This document shows positions 1 through 5,407 of a stretch of 5,407 nt of DNA, in pieces; within the stretch, counting starts at the first letter, position 1, and each line of letters starts with the position of its first letter. Both the position numbers and the translations under genes were made by a program. The notes below the pieces were generated by a model. It did not search any database, was not told the DNA's origin, and was given only the letters and a program-made list of their open reading frames with translations. Source of the DNA: Gemmatimonadaceae bacterium (GTDB lineage Bacteria; Gemmatimonadota; Gemmatimonadetes; Gemmatimonadales; Gemmatimonadaceae); the NCBI GenBank assembly GCA_014379705.1, contig JACMLI010000601.1, positions 1-5,407 of the forward strand, written 5' to 3'.

Positions 1-543
1 GAGGCCGCGCTTGGCGAGCGTCGCGACGACACCAGCGGTTACGCCGAGGGCCTCGGTCACGAGGGCGACGGCGGCGCGCCCGCCGGATTGCTCCAGGAAC
101 TCGTACACGAGGCGCTGCTTCGGCGCGCGCTTGAAGGCCTCGTCGCGGGCCATCAGCGAATCGAGGAGCCGGTCGATCACGACGACGCGCTGCCGCTTTC
201 CCGGCGGAGCAGGCGCCGCTGCCGAGGTAAGGAGCACGGGCAGCGCCGAGCGGAGGGCCACGCCTAACGGGGCAACGTAGTGCCGCGCCATCCATTGACA
301 GGCGTCGAGCAGCGCCGGGCGCACCGCCGGTTCGTCGTCCGGATAGGAGAGCACGTCCTTGTACGAACGCTTGCCCTCTTCTTCCTCGCGGGTGCCCACG
401 ACGATCCCGACCTCACGCCGGTTCCGGAACGGCACGATGACCCGCGTGCCGTTTGGCACGTCCGCGGGAGCATGGTCGCCGGGGGCGTACGAGAAGGTGC
501 GGAAGAGGGGCAGCGGGAGCGCTACGTCCAGCAGGCGCGGCAT
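1..543 (-). CDS. priA: PriA, primosomal protein N' (replication restart helicase), N-terminal part
   Basis: PriA is a 3'-to-5' DNA helicase that recognises stalled forks and D-loops and reloads the replisome. The 181 residues seen here are its N-terminal part. The opening (LLDVALPLPLFRTFSYAP) followed by VPNGTRVIVPFRNRREVGIVVG at about residues 29-50 is the 3'-DNA-binding domain of PriA. HYVAPLGVALRSALP at about 88-102 is the usual end of that domain. Residues about 138-181 (KRAPKQRLVYEFLEQ onward) fit the winged-helix domain. Walker A and B motifs and the zinc-binding cysteines should lie beyond base 1, since the family is usually 700-800 residues long. The frame is open to the window edge. 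The ATG at 543 is the only possible start, because an in-frame TAG lies at 555-553 and no other start codon comes between. No Shine-Dalgarno is visible upstream. The gene is divergent from the DUF393 gene. Identification is from motifs only but firm. Confidence 0.93.
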   Translation of the reverse strand, partial: MPRLLDVALPLPLFRTFSYAPGDHAPADVPNGTRVIVPFRNRREVGIVVGTREEEEGKRSYKDVLSYPDDEPAVRPALLDACQWMARHYVAPLGVALRSALPVLLTSAAAPAPPGKRQRVVVIDRLLDSLMARDEAFKRAPKQRLVYEFLEQSGGRAAVALVTEALGVTAGVVATLAKRGL

Positions 544-619
544 GTGCGAAGTCTAGCCACGCGTGACAGCCCCCCGGGGAACTGCCGGCCGTCCCCGTGG
601 CTATGATTCATGCATCGCT
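544..619. promoter_or_regulatory. Divergent promoter region between priA and the DUF393 gene
   Basis: This short spacer must hold the promoters for both divergent genes. On the plus strand TATGAT at 602-607 is a good -10 hexamer (5 of 6) in otherwise GC-rich DNA, but no convincing -35 element precedes it. On the minus strand TAGACT at 555-550 is a weaker match, 6 bases ahead of the priA ATG. The octamer CGTGGCTA occurs at 596-603 and as its exact reverse complement at 554-561, so each -10-like hexamer begins inside one arm. Nested within is CGGGGA/TCCCCG (575-580 and 592-597). Neither gene has a clear Shine-Dalgarno, so very short leaders are possible. Promoter assignment is inferred; the repeats are seen directly. 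Confidence 0.4.
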
Positions 620-1105
620 GTGCCCGCACCACCGCTTCCCGATCCCGTGGCCCCAACCACAACCAAGGCTCCCGCGCGCTCCAAGGTCGACCTTCGCGCT
701 CTCGTCGCGCAGCATGGGATGATCGTGCTCTATGACGGCGTCTGCGGGTTGTGCAACGGCTTCGTGCAGTGGGTGCTCACGCGGGACGAGGGCGGGCCGC
801 TGCGGTTTGCGACGCTCCAGGGAGAGATTGGCGAGGCGGCGCGACGCGCGATCCCGGAACTGGCCACGATCGACTCGATCGTGGTGCTTCACAAGGACGG
901 CGCCTGGGTCAAGTCGACGGGCGCGCTTGAAGTGGCGCGTTACGTCGGCGGTGGCTGGGCGCTTTCGGTGGCTGCGTACATCGTGCCGCGATTCATCAGG
1001 GATGCGGTCTACGATTTCGTGGCGCGGAACCGGTACGGATGGTTCGGGAAGTACGACGCGTGCCCACTTCCTTCGCCCGAGCAGAGGGAGCGATTCCTGG
1101 GGTAG
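620..1105 (+). CDS. DUF393/DCC-family thiol-disulfide oxidoreductase-like protein
   Basis: This is a protein of the DUF393 family (named after the DCC motif; Bacillus YuxK is a member), thought to be thioredoxin-like and redox active; its physiological substrate is unknown. From the GTG at 620 it has 161 residues. The family signature IVLYDGVCGLCNGFVQW lies at about residues 35-51, with the CxxC pair at Cys42 and Cys45. The C-terminus carries the usual RDAVYDFVARNRYGWFGK segment and a conserved late cysteine (DACPLPSPEQRERFL). There is no signal peptide or convincing membrane span. The start is uncertain: GTG at 563, GTG at 620 and ATG at 719 share the frame and none has a clear ribosome binding site. 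I chose 620 because TATGAT at 602-607 would start transcription near 614, which excludes 563. ATG 719 would give a 128-residue protein, close to usual family length, so it remains a real alternative. The first 30 residues are Pro/Ala-rich and may be a linker. Confidence 0.87.
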   Translation: MPAPPLPDPVAPTTTKAPARSKVDLRALVAQHGMIVLYDGVCGLCNGFVQWVLTRDEGGPLRFATLQGEIGEAARRAIPELATIDSIVVLHKDGAWVKSTGALEVARYVGGGWALSVAAYIVPRFIRDAVYDFVARNRYGWFGKYDACPLPSPEQRERFLG

Positions 1106-1140
1106 TCGCTGGGGGATCGCTTAGGGGCGAATTACGGGAA

Positions 1141-1238
1141 GCACGGGCAGCACGAGAAGCACGGGAGGTACGAACTGCGTGAGCGGCGCTTCGAATAGTA
1201 ACCAGAGCAATCGCTCGTGCTTCTCGTGCTTCTCGTGC
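1141..1238. repeat. Long hairpin made of 9-base units between converging genes
   Basis: The left arm (1141-1165) and right arm (1214-1238) are inverted copies: 22 of 25 positions pair, and two of the three others would be G-U pairs in RNA. The loop is 48 bases. Each arm is itself periodic. The left side reads as 9-base steps ending in CACG (1137-1145, 1146-1154, 1155-1163, then a decayed 1164-1172), and the right side repeats CGTGCTTCT from 1216. The element sits 36 bases after the stop of the plus-strand DUF393 gene and 27 bases after the stop of the minus-strand transporter gene. It could therefore act as a bidirectional terminator or mRNA end. It has no T tract after either arm, so a simple intrinsic terminator is not shown. 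It may belong to a dispersed extragenic repeat family. Confidence 0.7.
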
Positions 1239-1264
1239 AGGGCGACTGGCGAGGCACTCTGTAG

Positions 1265-1954
1265 TTAGACAACGGTCCCGAAGAGTCGCCCCACGAGCGC
1301 CGTCGTTGCCATCGCCACCGCGCCCCAGAAGGTGACGCGCACGATCCCGCGGAGGGGTGGAGCCCCACCCAGTCGGGCGGCCAGGCCACCGAGTCCGGCG
1401 AGCAGCGCGAGGGAGACGGCGAGCACGGCGTAGACGACGTATTCGGAAGGGGCCAACGCGGCAATCAGCAGCGGAGGCGCCGCCCCAATGGCGAAGGCAG
1501 CAGCCGACGACCACGCCGCCTGCATCGGTCGGGCGCGCGTGGCATCGAACATCCCGAGTTCGTCGCGGGCATGCGCGCCCAGGGCGTCGTGCGCCATCAA
1601 CTGCGTCGCCACTTCCGCGGCGAGTTCCTTCGACAGGCCACGGCCGAGGTAGATCCCCGTGAGCTCAGCGTGCTCCAGGGCGGGTTCAGTGGCCAGTTCG
1701 CGCTGCTCCCGCGCAAGGTCGGCGCGCTCGGTGTCTGCTTGCGAACTCACCGACACGTACTCACCCGCGGCCATGGAGAGCGCGCCCGCCACGAGGCCCG
1801 CGAGGCCCGCCACCACGACCGCTCCGGGGGCGGGGTTGGCCGATGCCACGCCCACCACGAGGCTGCCGGTAGAGATCAGCCCGTCGTTGGCCCCCAGGAC
1901 GGCGGCGCGCAGCCAGCCGACCTGGGACGTCCGATGGAATTCACGGTGTGGCGT
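1265..1954 (-). CDS. VIT1/CCC1-family iron/manganese transporter, apparent ACG start
   Basis: This is an inner-membrane transporter of the VIT1/CCC1 family, which moves Fe2+ or Mn2+ out of the cytoplasm (in eukaryotes, into vacuoles). Read from ACG at 1954 it has 229 residues, the normal length. VGWLRAAVLGANDGLIST (about 12-29) is the first helix with the family ANDG motif (Asp24). Helix 2 spans about 44-66 and ends in GEYVSVSSQ, with Met61 within it. Residues 73-145 form the charged cytosolic helical region, including RGLSKELAAEVATQLMAHD and several Glu residues of the kind that bind metal. Three further helices lie at about 147-167, 173-192 and 203-225. No ATG, GTG or TTG lies in frame between the TGA at 1969-1967 and GTG at 1858; that GTG would delete helix 1 and the ANDG motif. 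A strong ribosome site precedes the ACG. Specificity for iron or manganese cannot be read from sequence. The gene faces the DUF393 gene tail to tail. Confidence 0.9.
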   Translation of the reverse strand, partial: TPHREFHRTSQVGWLRAAVLGANDGLISTGSLVVGVASANPAPGAVVVAGLAGLVAGALSMAAGEYVSVSSQADTERADLAREQRELATEPALEHAELTGIYLGRGLSKELAAEVATQLMAHDALGAHARDELGMFDATRARPMQAAWSSAAAFAIGAAPPLLIAALAPSEYVVYAVLAVSLALLAGLGGLAARLGGAPPLRGIVRVTFWGAVAMATTALVGRLFGTVV

Positions 1955-1959
1955 AGGCG

Positions 1960-1968
1960 CCTCCCCTC
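1960..1968 (-). promoter_or_regulatory. Strong Shine-Dalgarno that points to the ACG start
   Basis: On the minus strand this reads GAGGGGAGG, an excellent anti-16S match. A 5-base spacer (CGCCT) separates it from ACG at 1954-1952, after which the codons read PHREFHR, the usual opening of VIT proteins after Met. The site also overlaps the in-frame TGA at 1969-1967, so translation cannot enter from further upstream. It therefore decides the start even though the codon is not a standard one. Confidence 0.7.
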
Positions 1969-2001
1969 AGGATCCCTTGAAAGCTATGCCGATTGGGGGA
2001 G

Positions 2002-2074
2002 CGGGATGACGGGGAATGCCCCGCGCCGCGTCGGCGTTGCCCCGACTTGCGGTAGGCGGTTGTCGCGACCCCCC
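2002..2074. other. GC-rich intergenic stretch upstream of the transporter
   Basis: No gene is seen between the transporter leader and the large palindrome. CGGGGAATGCCCCG at 2010-2023 is a perfect 5-bp stem with a 4-base loop and would lie in the transporter leader if transcription starts upstream. The nonamer at 2002-2010 (cgggatgac) matches the outer end of the palindrome's right arm at 2193-2201, so it may be a remnant of the same repeat family. I found no convincing -35/-10 pair for the transporter here. Confidence 0.35.
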
Positions 2075-2202
2075 TGTCATCCCGGACAAGCGAGCGGTGG
2101 CGAGCGCCGATCCGGGACCCAGCGGCGTTTGCTACTTGCTGCGTGCAATACGACCCTGGGTCCCGGTTCTCGGCTCGCTTCGCTCGCCGGACCGGGATGA
2201 CA
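2075..2202. repeat. Large imperfect palindrome, dispersed-repeat type
   Basis: The left arm (2075-2122) and right arm (2156-2202) are inverted copies of 48 and 47 bases around a 33-base loop. The outer 11 bases of each arm (TGTCATCCCGG) and the inner 11 (CCGGGACCCAG) match exactly; a GCGAGCG core is shared between them, with scattered mismatches elsewhere. The right arm contains an internal small hairpin (GGCTCGCTTCGCTCGCC). The element starts 10 bases after the stop codon of the kinase gene, so it could end or protect that mRNA, although no T tract follows. Elements with these ends (TCATCCCGG...CCGGGACCC) resemble non-coding palindromes scattered in many GC-rich bacterial genomes; that resemblance is from memory, not a search. 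Confidence 0.75.
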
Positions 2203-2212
2203 CATCAGGGGC

Positions 2213-3223
2213 CTAGAGGGACGCCACCGCGGCGCTGGAGGTGCGACGCGTCAGGAATGCTGCACGCTGGCCGCTGCGGTACTCGTTGTGCGCAAGGAAG
2301 GCGAGCAACGTGTCGGCGAGCTCGAAGCCGGTCTGGTAACGATCGCCAGCCTGCTTGGCGAGACACTTCATGATGATGGTCGACAATTCGGCCGGCACGC
2401 GCGAATCGATGATCTCCGGTGCGACGGCCTGCTCGTGCACCTGCTTGTAGCCGACCGAATACGAGTCTGCGCCATCGAACGGAGGGAAGCCGAGCACCAT
2501 CTCGTACAGCATGACGCCGACGGCGTACAGGTCGCTGCGACCGTCCACCATCTTCCCCATCGCCTGCTCCGGGGACATGTAGTGTGGCGTACCCATCGCG
2601 CGGCCCATGCGGGTGAGGCGGCCGTGAAAGCGCGCCGTGGCGATGCCGAAGTCGGTGAGCTGCGCGTGACCGTCCTCGTCGAACAGCACGTTGTCGGGCT
2701 TCACGTCGCGATGCACGATGCCACGACGGTGCGCGTAGTCGAGCGCTGCCGCGACCTGCGCGCAGATCGACGCGGCCGGCCCGGCCGACACCGTCTTGTC
2801 GCGAATCAGCACGTCGGCGAGCGACCCCCCCGCGAGATACGGCATCACGAGGTACACCAGGTCGTTCAACTCGGCGAAGTCGAGAATCGGGCAGATGTTC
2901 GGGTGATACAGCTGCGCCGAGGCCTCGGCCTCGCGGCGAAAGCGCTCGCGCATTTCCGGATCCCGCGCCAGGTGCTGGTGCAGCACCTTGATGACGAGGG
3001 GCCGGTCTAGCTGCGCGTGCTGCGCGTAATACACGTGGGCCATGCCACCGCTGCCCATTCGACGCATCACGCGATAGCGACCCCCCGACGACCTCCGAAG
3101 GTTGGTCAGCTCGCTGTCAGGCTGCTCCGTGGGCGTGCCGGAGACTTCCGGCAGTTCCGCCGAGCAGCGCCCGCATTGCACCGCGCGGGTTCGGTTCCAC
3201 GTGCCACACTCGGGACAGAACAC
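2213..3223 (-). CDS. Soluble Hanks-type Ser/Thr protein kinase with N-terminal zinc ribbon
   Basis: This is a eukaryotic-like serine/threonine kinase of 336 residues. Residues 3-20 hold two CxxC pairs (CPECG and CGRC), a zinc ribbon. After a 25-residue linker the kinase domain runs from about 50 to 311: glycine loop GSGGMAHVY (57-65), ATP-binding Lys79 in VIKVL, alpha-C Glu98, catalytic loop HRDVKPDN (171-178), DFG at 191-193, activation segment ending GTPHYMSPEQ (211-220) and RSDLYAVG (229-236). All key residues are present, and the RD motif suggests control by activation-loop phosphorylation, for which Thr204 and Thr212 are available. Unlike PknB-type sensors it has no transmembrane helix or extracellular domain, so it should act in the cytoplasm. 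The start is GTG with GGAGG at 3235-3231 and a 7-base spacer. That site lies inside the end of the GvpL/F-like gene, whose stop is only 3 bases upstream, so the two are translationally coupled. The substrate is unknown; the partner protein is a natural candidate. Confidence 0.96.
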   Translation of the reverse strand: MFCPECGTWNRTRAVQCGRCSAELPEVSGTPTEQPDSELTNLRRSSGGRYRVMRRMGSGGMAHVYYAQHAQLDRPLVIKVLHQHLARDPEMRERFRREAEASAQLYHPNICPILDFAELNDLVYLVMPYLAGGSLADVLIRDKTVSAGPAASICAQVAAALDYAHRRGIVHRDVKPDNVLFDEDGHAQLTDFGIATARFHGRLTRMGRAMGTPHYMSPEQAMGKMVDGRSDLYAVGVMLYEMVLGFPPFDGADSYSVGYKQVHEQAVAPEIIDSRVPAELSTIIMKCLAKQAGDRYQTGFELADTLLAFLAHNEYRSGQRAAFLTRRTSSAAVASL

Positions 3224-3226
3224 GGC

Positions 3227-3820
3227 CTAGCCTCCGAACTGCAGGCGCACGAAATCGTACGCTGGCCAGGGGCCGGTGTGCTCGATGTTCACGGCGGGGG
3301 AGCGCTCCTGCTCGTCCTTCACGGCATCGGTAAAGGCCGACCACTTCTCGCGCTCCACGAGGAATGACGCGTCGGCGACGCGCGCCCCATGTTCCGCGCC
3401 TTCAGGCTTGGACACGGTGGCGATGGCGTGGCGCGACAGGACGCGGACCGAATCGAAGACCGCAGCCTCGAAGTCGGGGCCGACGGCGTCGGCCTGGGCG
3501 ACCATGCGCACGCGAGCGGCCGACTTGTCGTGCACGAACTCGAGGCCTTCCATCAGCGCGACGTAGTGCAGCTCGAGCCAGCGCACCAGCGCGTCGCGCG
3601 AGCGAAAGACCGTCCCGAACGGAGCCGGCATCACCGGGCGATTCGCGAAGGCCCCTTCGACCACGCTGCGATAGTCGCGGATCGCGAGGGTGCTCGCATC
3701 GATGCGAACATAGGGCACGCGCCTGACGAGGGCGACCAGTTCGCGCAGTGACACGGCGTCGACGCCGAGGGCGCGCGAGAGCGCCGTCGCGTCACGCGTG
3801 ACGACGCCAAACAGCGTCAC
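3227..3820 (-). CDS. GvpL/GvpF-family gas-vesicle-type protein, operon partner of the kinase
   Basis: The protein resembles the GvpL/GvpF family, minor gas-vesicle proteins needed for vesicle assembly, which also occur outside vesicle clusters. From GTG at 3820 it has 197 residues. It opens TLFGVV, like the family's short N-terminal strand (LYGVV). RSVVEGAFANRPVMPAPFGTVF at about 51-72 matches the central segment with the PFGT motif, followed by a helix and RVRM (103-106). The end has ASFLVEREKWSAF (151-163) and TGPWPAYDFV (182-191), the family's closing TGPWPPYSF-like motif. No GvpA, GvpN or other vesicle gene is in the window, so a role in flotation is not supported. The GTG at 3820 has GGGAG at 3832-3828 with a 7-base spacer and fits the family N-terminus. 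The frame stays open to a TTG at 3976, but those extra 52 residues look non-family. It is the first gene of a two-gene operon with the kinase. Confidence 0.8.
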   Translation of the reverse strand: MTLFGVVTRDATALSRALGVDAVSLRELVALVRRVPYVRIDASTLAIRDYRSVVEGAFANRPVMPAPFGTVFRSRDALVRWLELHYVALMEGLEFVHDKSAARVRMVAQADAVGPDFEAAVFDSVRVLSRHAIATVSKPEGAEHGARVADASFLVEREKWSAFTDAVKDEQERSPAVNIEHTGPWPAYDFVRLQFGG

Positions 3821-4148
3821 GCCTTCACTCCCAACTGCCGCCTGGCGGCCACTGAACGATCGAATCACGACACCCTGCACGAATGGTGGTTGGTCTCCGT
3901 CGGAACCTAACGATCCCTGCCGTCGCCGCTCCGGCGCGCACCCCGCTGCTTGCAAGTATCGGAGGGTGCGCACCAACTCTCGAACAACTGCGCATCATTC
4001 GCGCTGCGGTGTCTTCCACGTCAAGCCTTGGACGACCGGCAGGGTGCGATGCGTCACACTTCACGTTCCTGCGTTTTTTGTTGCAGCACAAGGACTTAGC
4101 TACTGGCGGGCGCTGCTGTGACGGATCGGTCTTCAGGCGAAACGGACT
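3821..4148. other. Non-coding region upstream of the GvpL/F-kinase operon
   Basis: No gene is supported in these 328 bases; base composition is lower in GC around 4050-4110 than in the flanking genes. It should hold the promoter of the GvpL/F-kinase operon. The best minus-strand candidate is TTGACG (4024-4019) with AATGAT (3999-3994), but the 19-base spacing is poor. Two perfect short palindromes, GGTGCGCACC (3965-3974) and CTTGCAAG (3949-3956), lie between that candidate and the operon start. An A6 tract (minus strand, 4079-4074) lies further upstream. CTTCAGGC is repeated directly at 4131-4138 and 4147-4154, the second copy overlapping the stop of the deacetylase gene. No clear terminator for that gene is visible. 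Confidence 0.4.
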
Positions 4149-5075
4149 TCAGGCCAGGGCGCGGAGGTGGGTCACGCAGGCCTCGCCCAGCCGTGCGGGG
4201 TCGTAGCCGCCTTCCAAGGCGCTCACCAGCCGGCCGCCGCACCACGCCGTGGCGCGTTGGACGAGGTCGCGCGTCAGCTGGTCAACGTGCTCCATCTCGA
4301 GCGTGAAGCCGCCGAGGGGGTCGCGGTGGAGCGAGTCGAAGCCGGCCGAGACGAGCACGAGATCCGGCACCCAGGCATCAGTCGCGCGGTCGATCGCGCG
4401 CAGGAGGGCGTCCACATAGACTCGCGGGGCGCGCGCGGCGGGCATGGGCACGTTGAACACCGACCCATGGGGTCCGCGATCCTCCTCGGCGCCCGTCCCT
4501 GGTATCCAGGGACACTGGTGCATCGACACAAATCGGATGTCCGGCTCTTGCTCCACGAGGGCCTGCGTGCCGTTCCCGTGGTGGACGTCCCAGTCAACGA
4601 TGAGCACGCGACCCGCGCCGCGGTGCTGCCGAGCGTAGTGGGCCGCGACCGCGACGCTCCCGAAGAAGCAGAAGCCCATTGCGCGCGCGCGCAGCGCATG
4701 GTGGCCCGGCGGGCGCACGGCACAGAAGGAACGCGTCGCGCGTCCGTCGTAGGCCATGTCCACGCCGTCGAGCAGCGCGCCCGTGGCGGCCGTGGCGGCG
4801 TCGAACGACCCTTCGCTCGCCACCGTGTCGGCATCGGCCCGTCCCCCGCCGGACTCGACGAGGGCGCGCACCGAGCGGATGTAGTTGGCGTCGTGCGCGA
4901 GCCCGAGTTCGTCGGTGGTCGCGTGACGTGCCTCGTGGTGCACCAGCGCCTGGTAGAGCTCGAAGTCTTCGCGAAGCGCCCTGGGAATCGCGCGAAGGCG
5001 TCCCACGTGCTCCGGATGATTCCACCCGGTGTCGTGGCGTCCGCAGTCGGAGTGCGAGATGTAGGCGACGCTCAT
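4149..5075 (-). CDS. Class II histone-deacetylase-like zinc amidohydrolase
   Basis: This 308-residue protein belongs to the arginase/deacetylase fold: HDAC, AcuC and acetylpolyamine amidohydrolases, which remove acyl groups from lysine side chains or polyamines with a Zn2+ ion. The full catalytic set is present. RPPGHHA holds the tandem catalytic His125-His126; DWDVHHGNGTQ holds Asp161, the zinc ligands Asp163 and His165; SAGFDSLHRDPLGG holds the third ligand Asp247; EGGYD holds the transition-state Tyr291. The N-terminus (SHSDCGRHDTGWNHPEHVGRL) is typical of the class II-like bacterial group, and the length is normal for a single cytoplasmic domain. The ATG at 5075 overlaps the TGA of the upstream membrane-protein gene (ATGA), with GGAG 4 bases upstream. 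The frame continues upstream without a stop, but those residues do not look like the family and fall within the neighbouring gene. Substrate cannot be told; bacterial members act on small acetylated amines or on proteins. Confidence 0.95.
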   Translation of the reverse strand: MSVAYISHSDCGRHDTGWNHPEHVGRLRAIPRALREDFELYQALVHHEARHATTDELGLAHDANYIRSVRALVESGGGRADADTVASEGSFDAATAATGALLDGVDMAYDGRATRSFCAVRPPGHHALRARAMGFCFFGSVAVAAHYARQHRGAGRVLIVDWDVHHGNGTQALVEQEPDIRFVSMHQCPWIPGTGAEEDRGPHGSVFNVPMPAARAPRVYVDALLRAIDRATDAWVPDLVLVSAGFDSLHRDPLGGFTLEMEHVDQLTRDLVQRATAWCGGRLVSALEGGYDPARLGEACVTHLRALA

Positions 5076-5407
5076 GTCACTCCGCGCGTGCGCCGCGACG
5101 ACCATTCGGTCATGAGGAGGGCAAGACTGAGGAGGAGGAGCCACGGTTCCCAGCGGATGCGTGGCGGCAACGACGCGCCCGTCGGCGCACGTGGCGGCCC
5201 AAGGGTTTCGACGAGCGCGGCGTATGGTGCGGGATCCGCCGCCGGCTCGATCGCTCGCGGCGTCAGGATCGGGCGCGCCACGGAGCCCACGAGCCCCGAC
5301 CACCAGGCGCGATGGTCGTCCTGAGAGGTGGGCCCCCCCTCCATGCGCCAGTGCCACGTGTCCTCGTAGCCGAGGACGAGCGCTCGCCCGAGCGCCACGC
5401 GTCGCGC
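5072..5407 (-). CDS. C-terminal part of a membrane protein, possibly BatA/vWA-like
   Basis: Only the last 111 residues are in the window, and the frame is open to the right edge, so the gene starts beyond it. The piece begins VALGRALVLGYEDTWHWRMEG and HRAWWSGLVGSVA, a pattern I associate with large membrane proteins that have an N-terminal BatA-type membrane region and a vWA or glutamine-amidotransferase-like domain. A single hydrophobic helix near the end (about residues 86-102, WEPWLLLLSLALLMTEW) is followed by a basic tail (SSRRTRG), consistent with a final membrane anchor with the tail in the cytoplasm. Its stop codon overlaps the start of the deacetylase gene by four bases, so the two are cotranscribed and probably translationally coupled. 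The family call is tentative; the reading frame is well supported by its composition and the overlap. Confidence 0.72.
   Translation of the reverse strand, partial: ARRVALGRALVLGYEDTWHWRMEGGPTSQDDHRAWWSGLVGSVARPILTPRAIEPAADPAPYAALVETLGPPRAPTGASLPPRIRWEPWLLLLSLALLMTEWSSRRTRGVT

Noticed and set aside
280..606. Small plus-strand frame antisense to priA
   Set aside because: It overlaps the well-supported priA coding frame and encodes no recognisable motif.
996..1514. A 172-codon minus-strand frame crossing the convergent gap
   Set aside because: It overlaps the transporter and DUF393 genes in a wrong frame, runs through the repeat hairpin and has an Arg/Ala-rich composition with no domain.
2288..3010. 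A 240-codon open frame on the plus strand
   Set aside because: It is antisense to the kinase domain, is His/Arg/Val-rich and shows no family motif.
3821..3976. N-terminal extension of the GvpL/F-like protein to TTG 3976
   Set aside because: The extra 52 residues are unlike the family, TTG is a weak start, and GTG 3820 has a well-spaced GGGAG site.
4061..4085. T-rich stretch after ACGTTCCTGCG as a plus-strand terminator
   Set aside because: The stem would be only three base pairs and there is no plus-strand gene upstream for it to end.
4167..5324. A 385-codon open frame on the plus strand
   Set aside because: It lies antisense to the deacetylase gene, whose catalytic motifs are complete; the translation is Arg/Val/His-rich with no recognisable domain, a typical shadow in GC-rich DNA.
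5076..5357. N-terminal extension of the deacetylase
   Set aside because: The upstream residues are basic and low in complexity, fall inside the neighbouring gene, and the ATG at 5075 fits the family start and the ATGA overlap.

Overview
The window is 5.4 kb of GC-rich DNA from a soil or aquatic type of bacterium with dense coding. The base composition, the many GTG starts, the protein styles (a zinc-ribbon Ser/Thr kinase, a DCC-type DUF393 protein, a BatA-like membrane protein) and the dispersed palindromes resemble Gemmatimonadota. That placement is an inference from style, and no rRNA or other marker gene is present to fix it. I found no tRNA, rRNA, CRISPR array or transposase.

Layout, left to right. 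(1) 1-543, minus strand: the first 181 residues of PriA, the replication-restart helicase; the helicase domain lies beyond the left edge. (2) 544-619: a short divergent promoter region with an 8-bp inverted repeat and a TATGAT hexamer. (3) 620-1105, plus strand: a DUF393/DCC-family thiol-disulfide oxidoreductase-like protein. (4) 1106-1264: a gap between converging genes that holds a long hairpin built from 9-base units. (5) 1265-1954, minus: a VIT1/CCC1-family iron/manganese transporter that seems to begin at an ACG codon, because no ATG, GTG or TTG is available where the family starts. (6) 1955-2212: an intergenic stretch with a large imperfect palindrome (2075-2202) of a dispersed-repeat type. 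(7) 3820-2213, minus: a tight two-gene operon encoding a GvpL/GvpF-family protein and, 3 bases later, a soluble Hanks-type Ser/Thr kinase with an N-terminal zinc ribbon. (8) 3821-4148: a non-coding leader or promoter region. (9) 5407-4149, minus: the C-terminal end of a membrane protein, joined by an ATGA overlap to a class II histone-deacetylase-like amidohydrolase.

The genes do not form one pathway. The clearest functional unit is the GvpL/F-like gene plus kinase, which are almost certainly co-translated. Nothing else in the window is a gas-vesicle gene, so the GvpL/F fold may be serving a different, kinase-linked role. The second unit is the deacetylase behind the membrane protein. The most unusual sequence observations are the ACG start of the transporter and the two unrelated inverted-repeat elements on either side of that gene.
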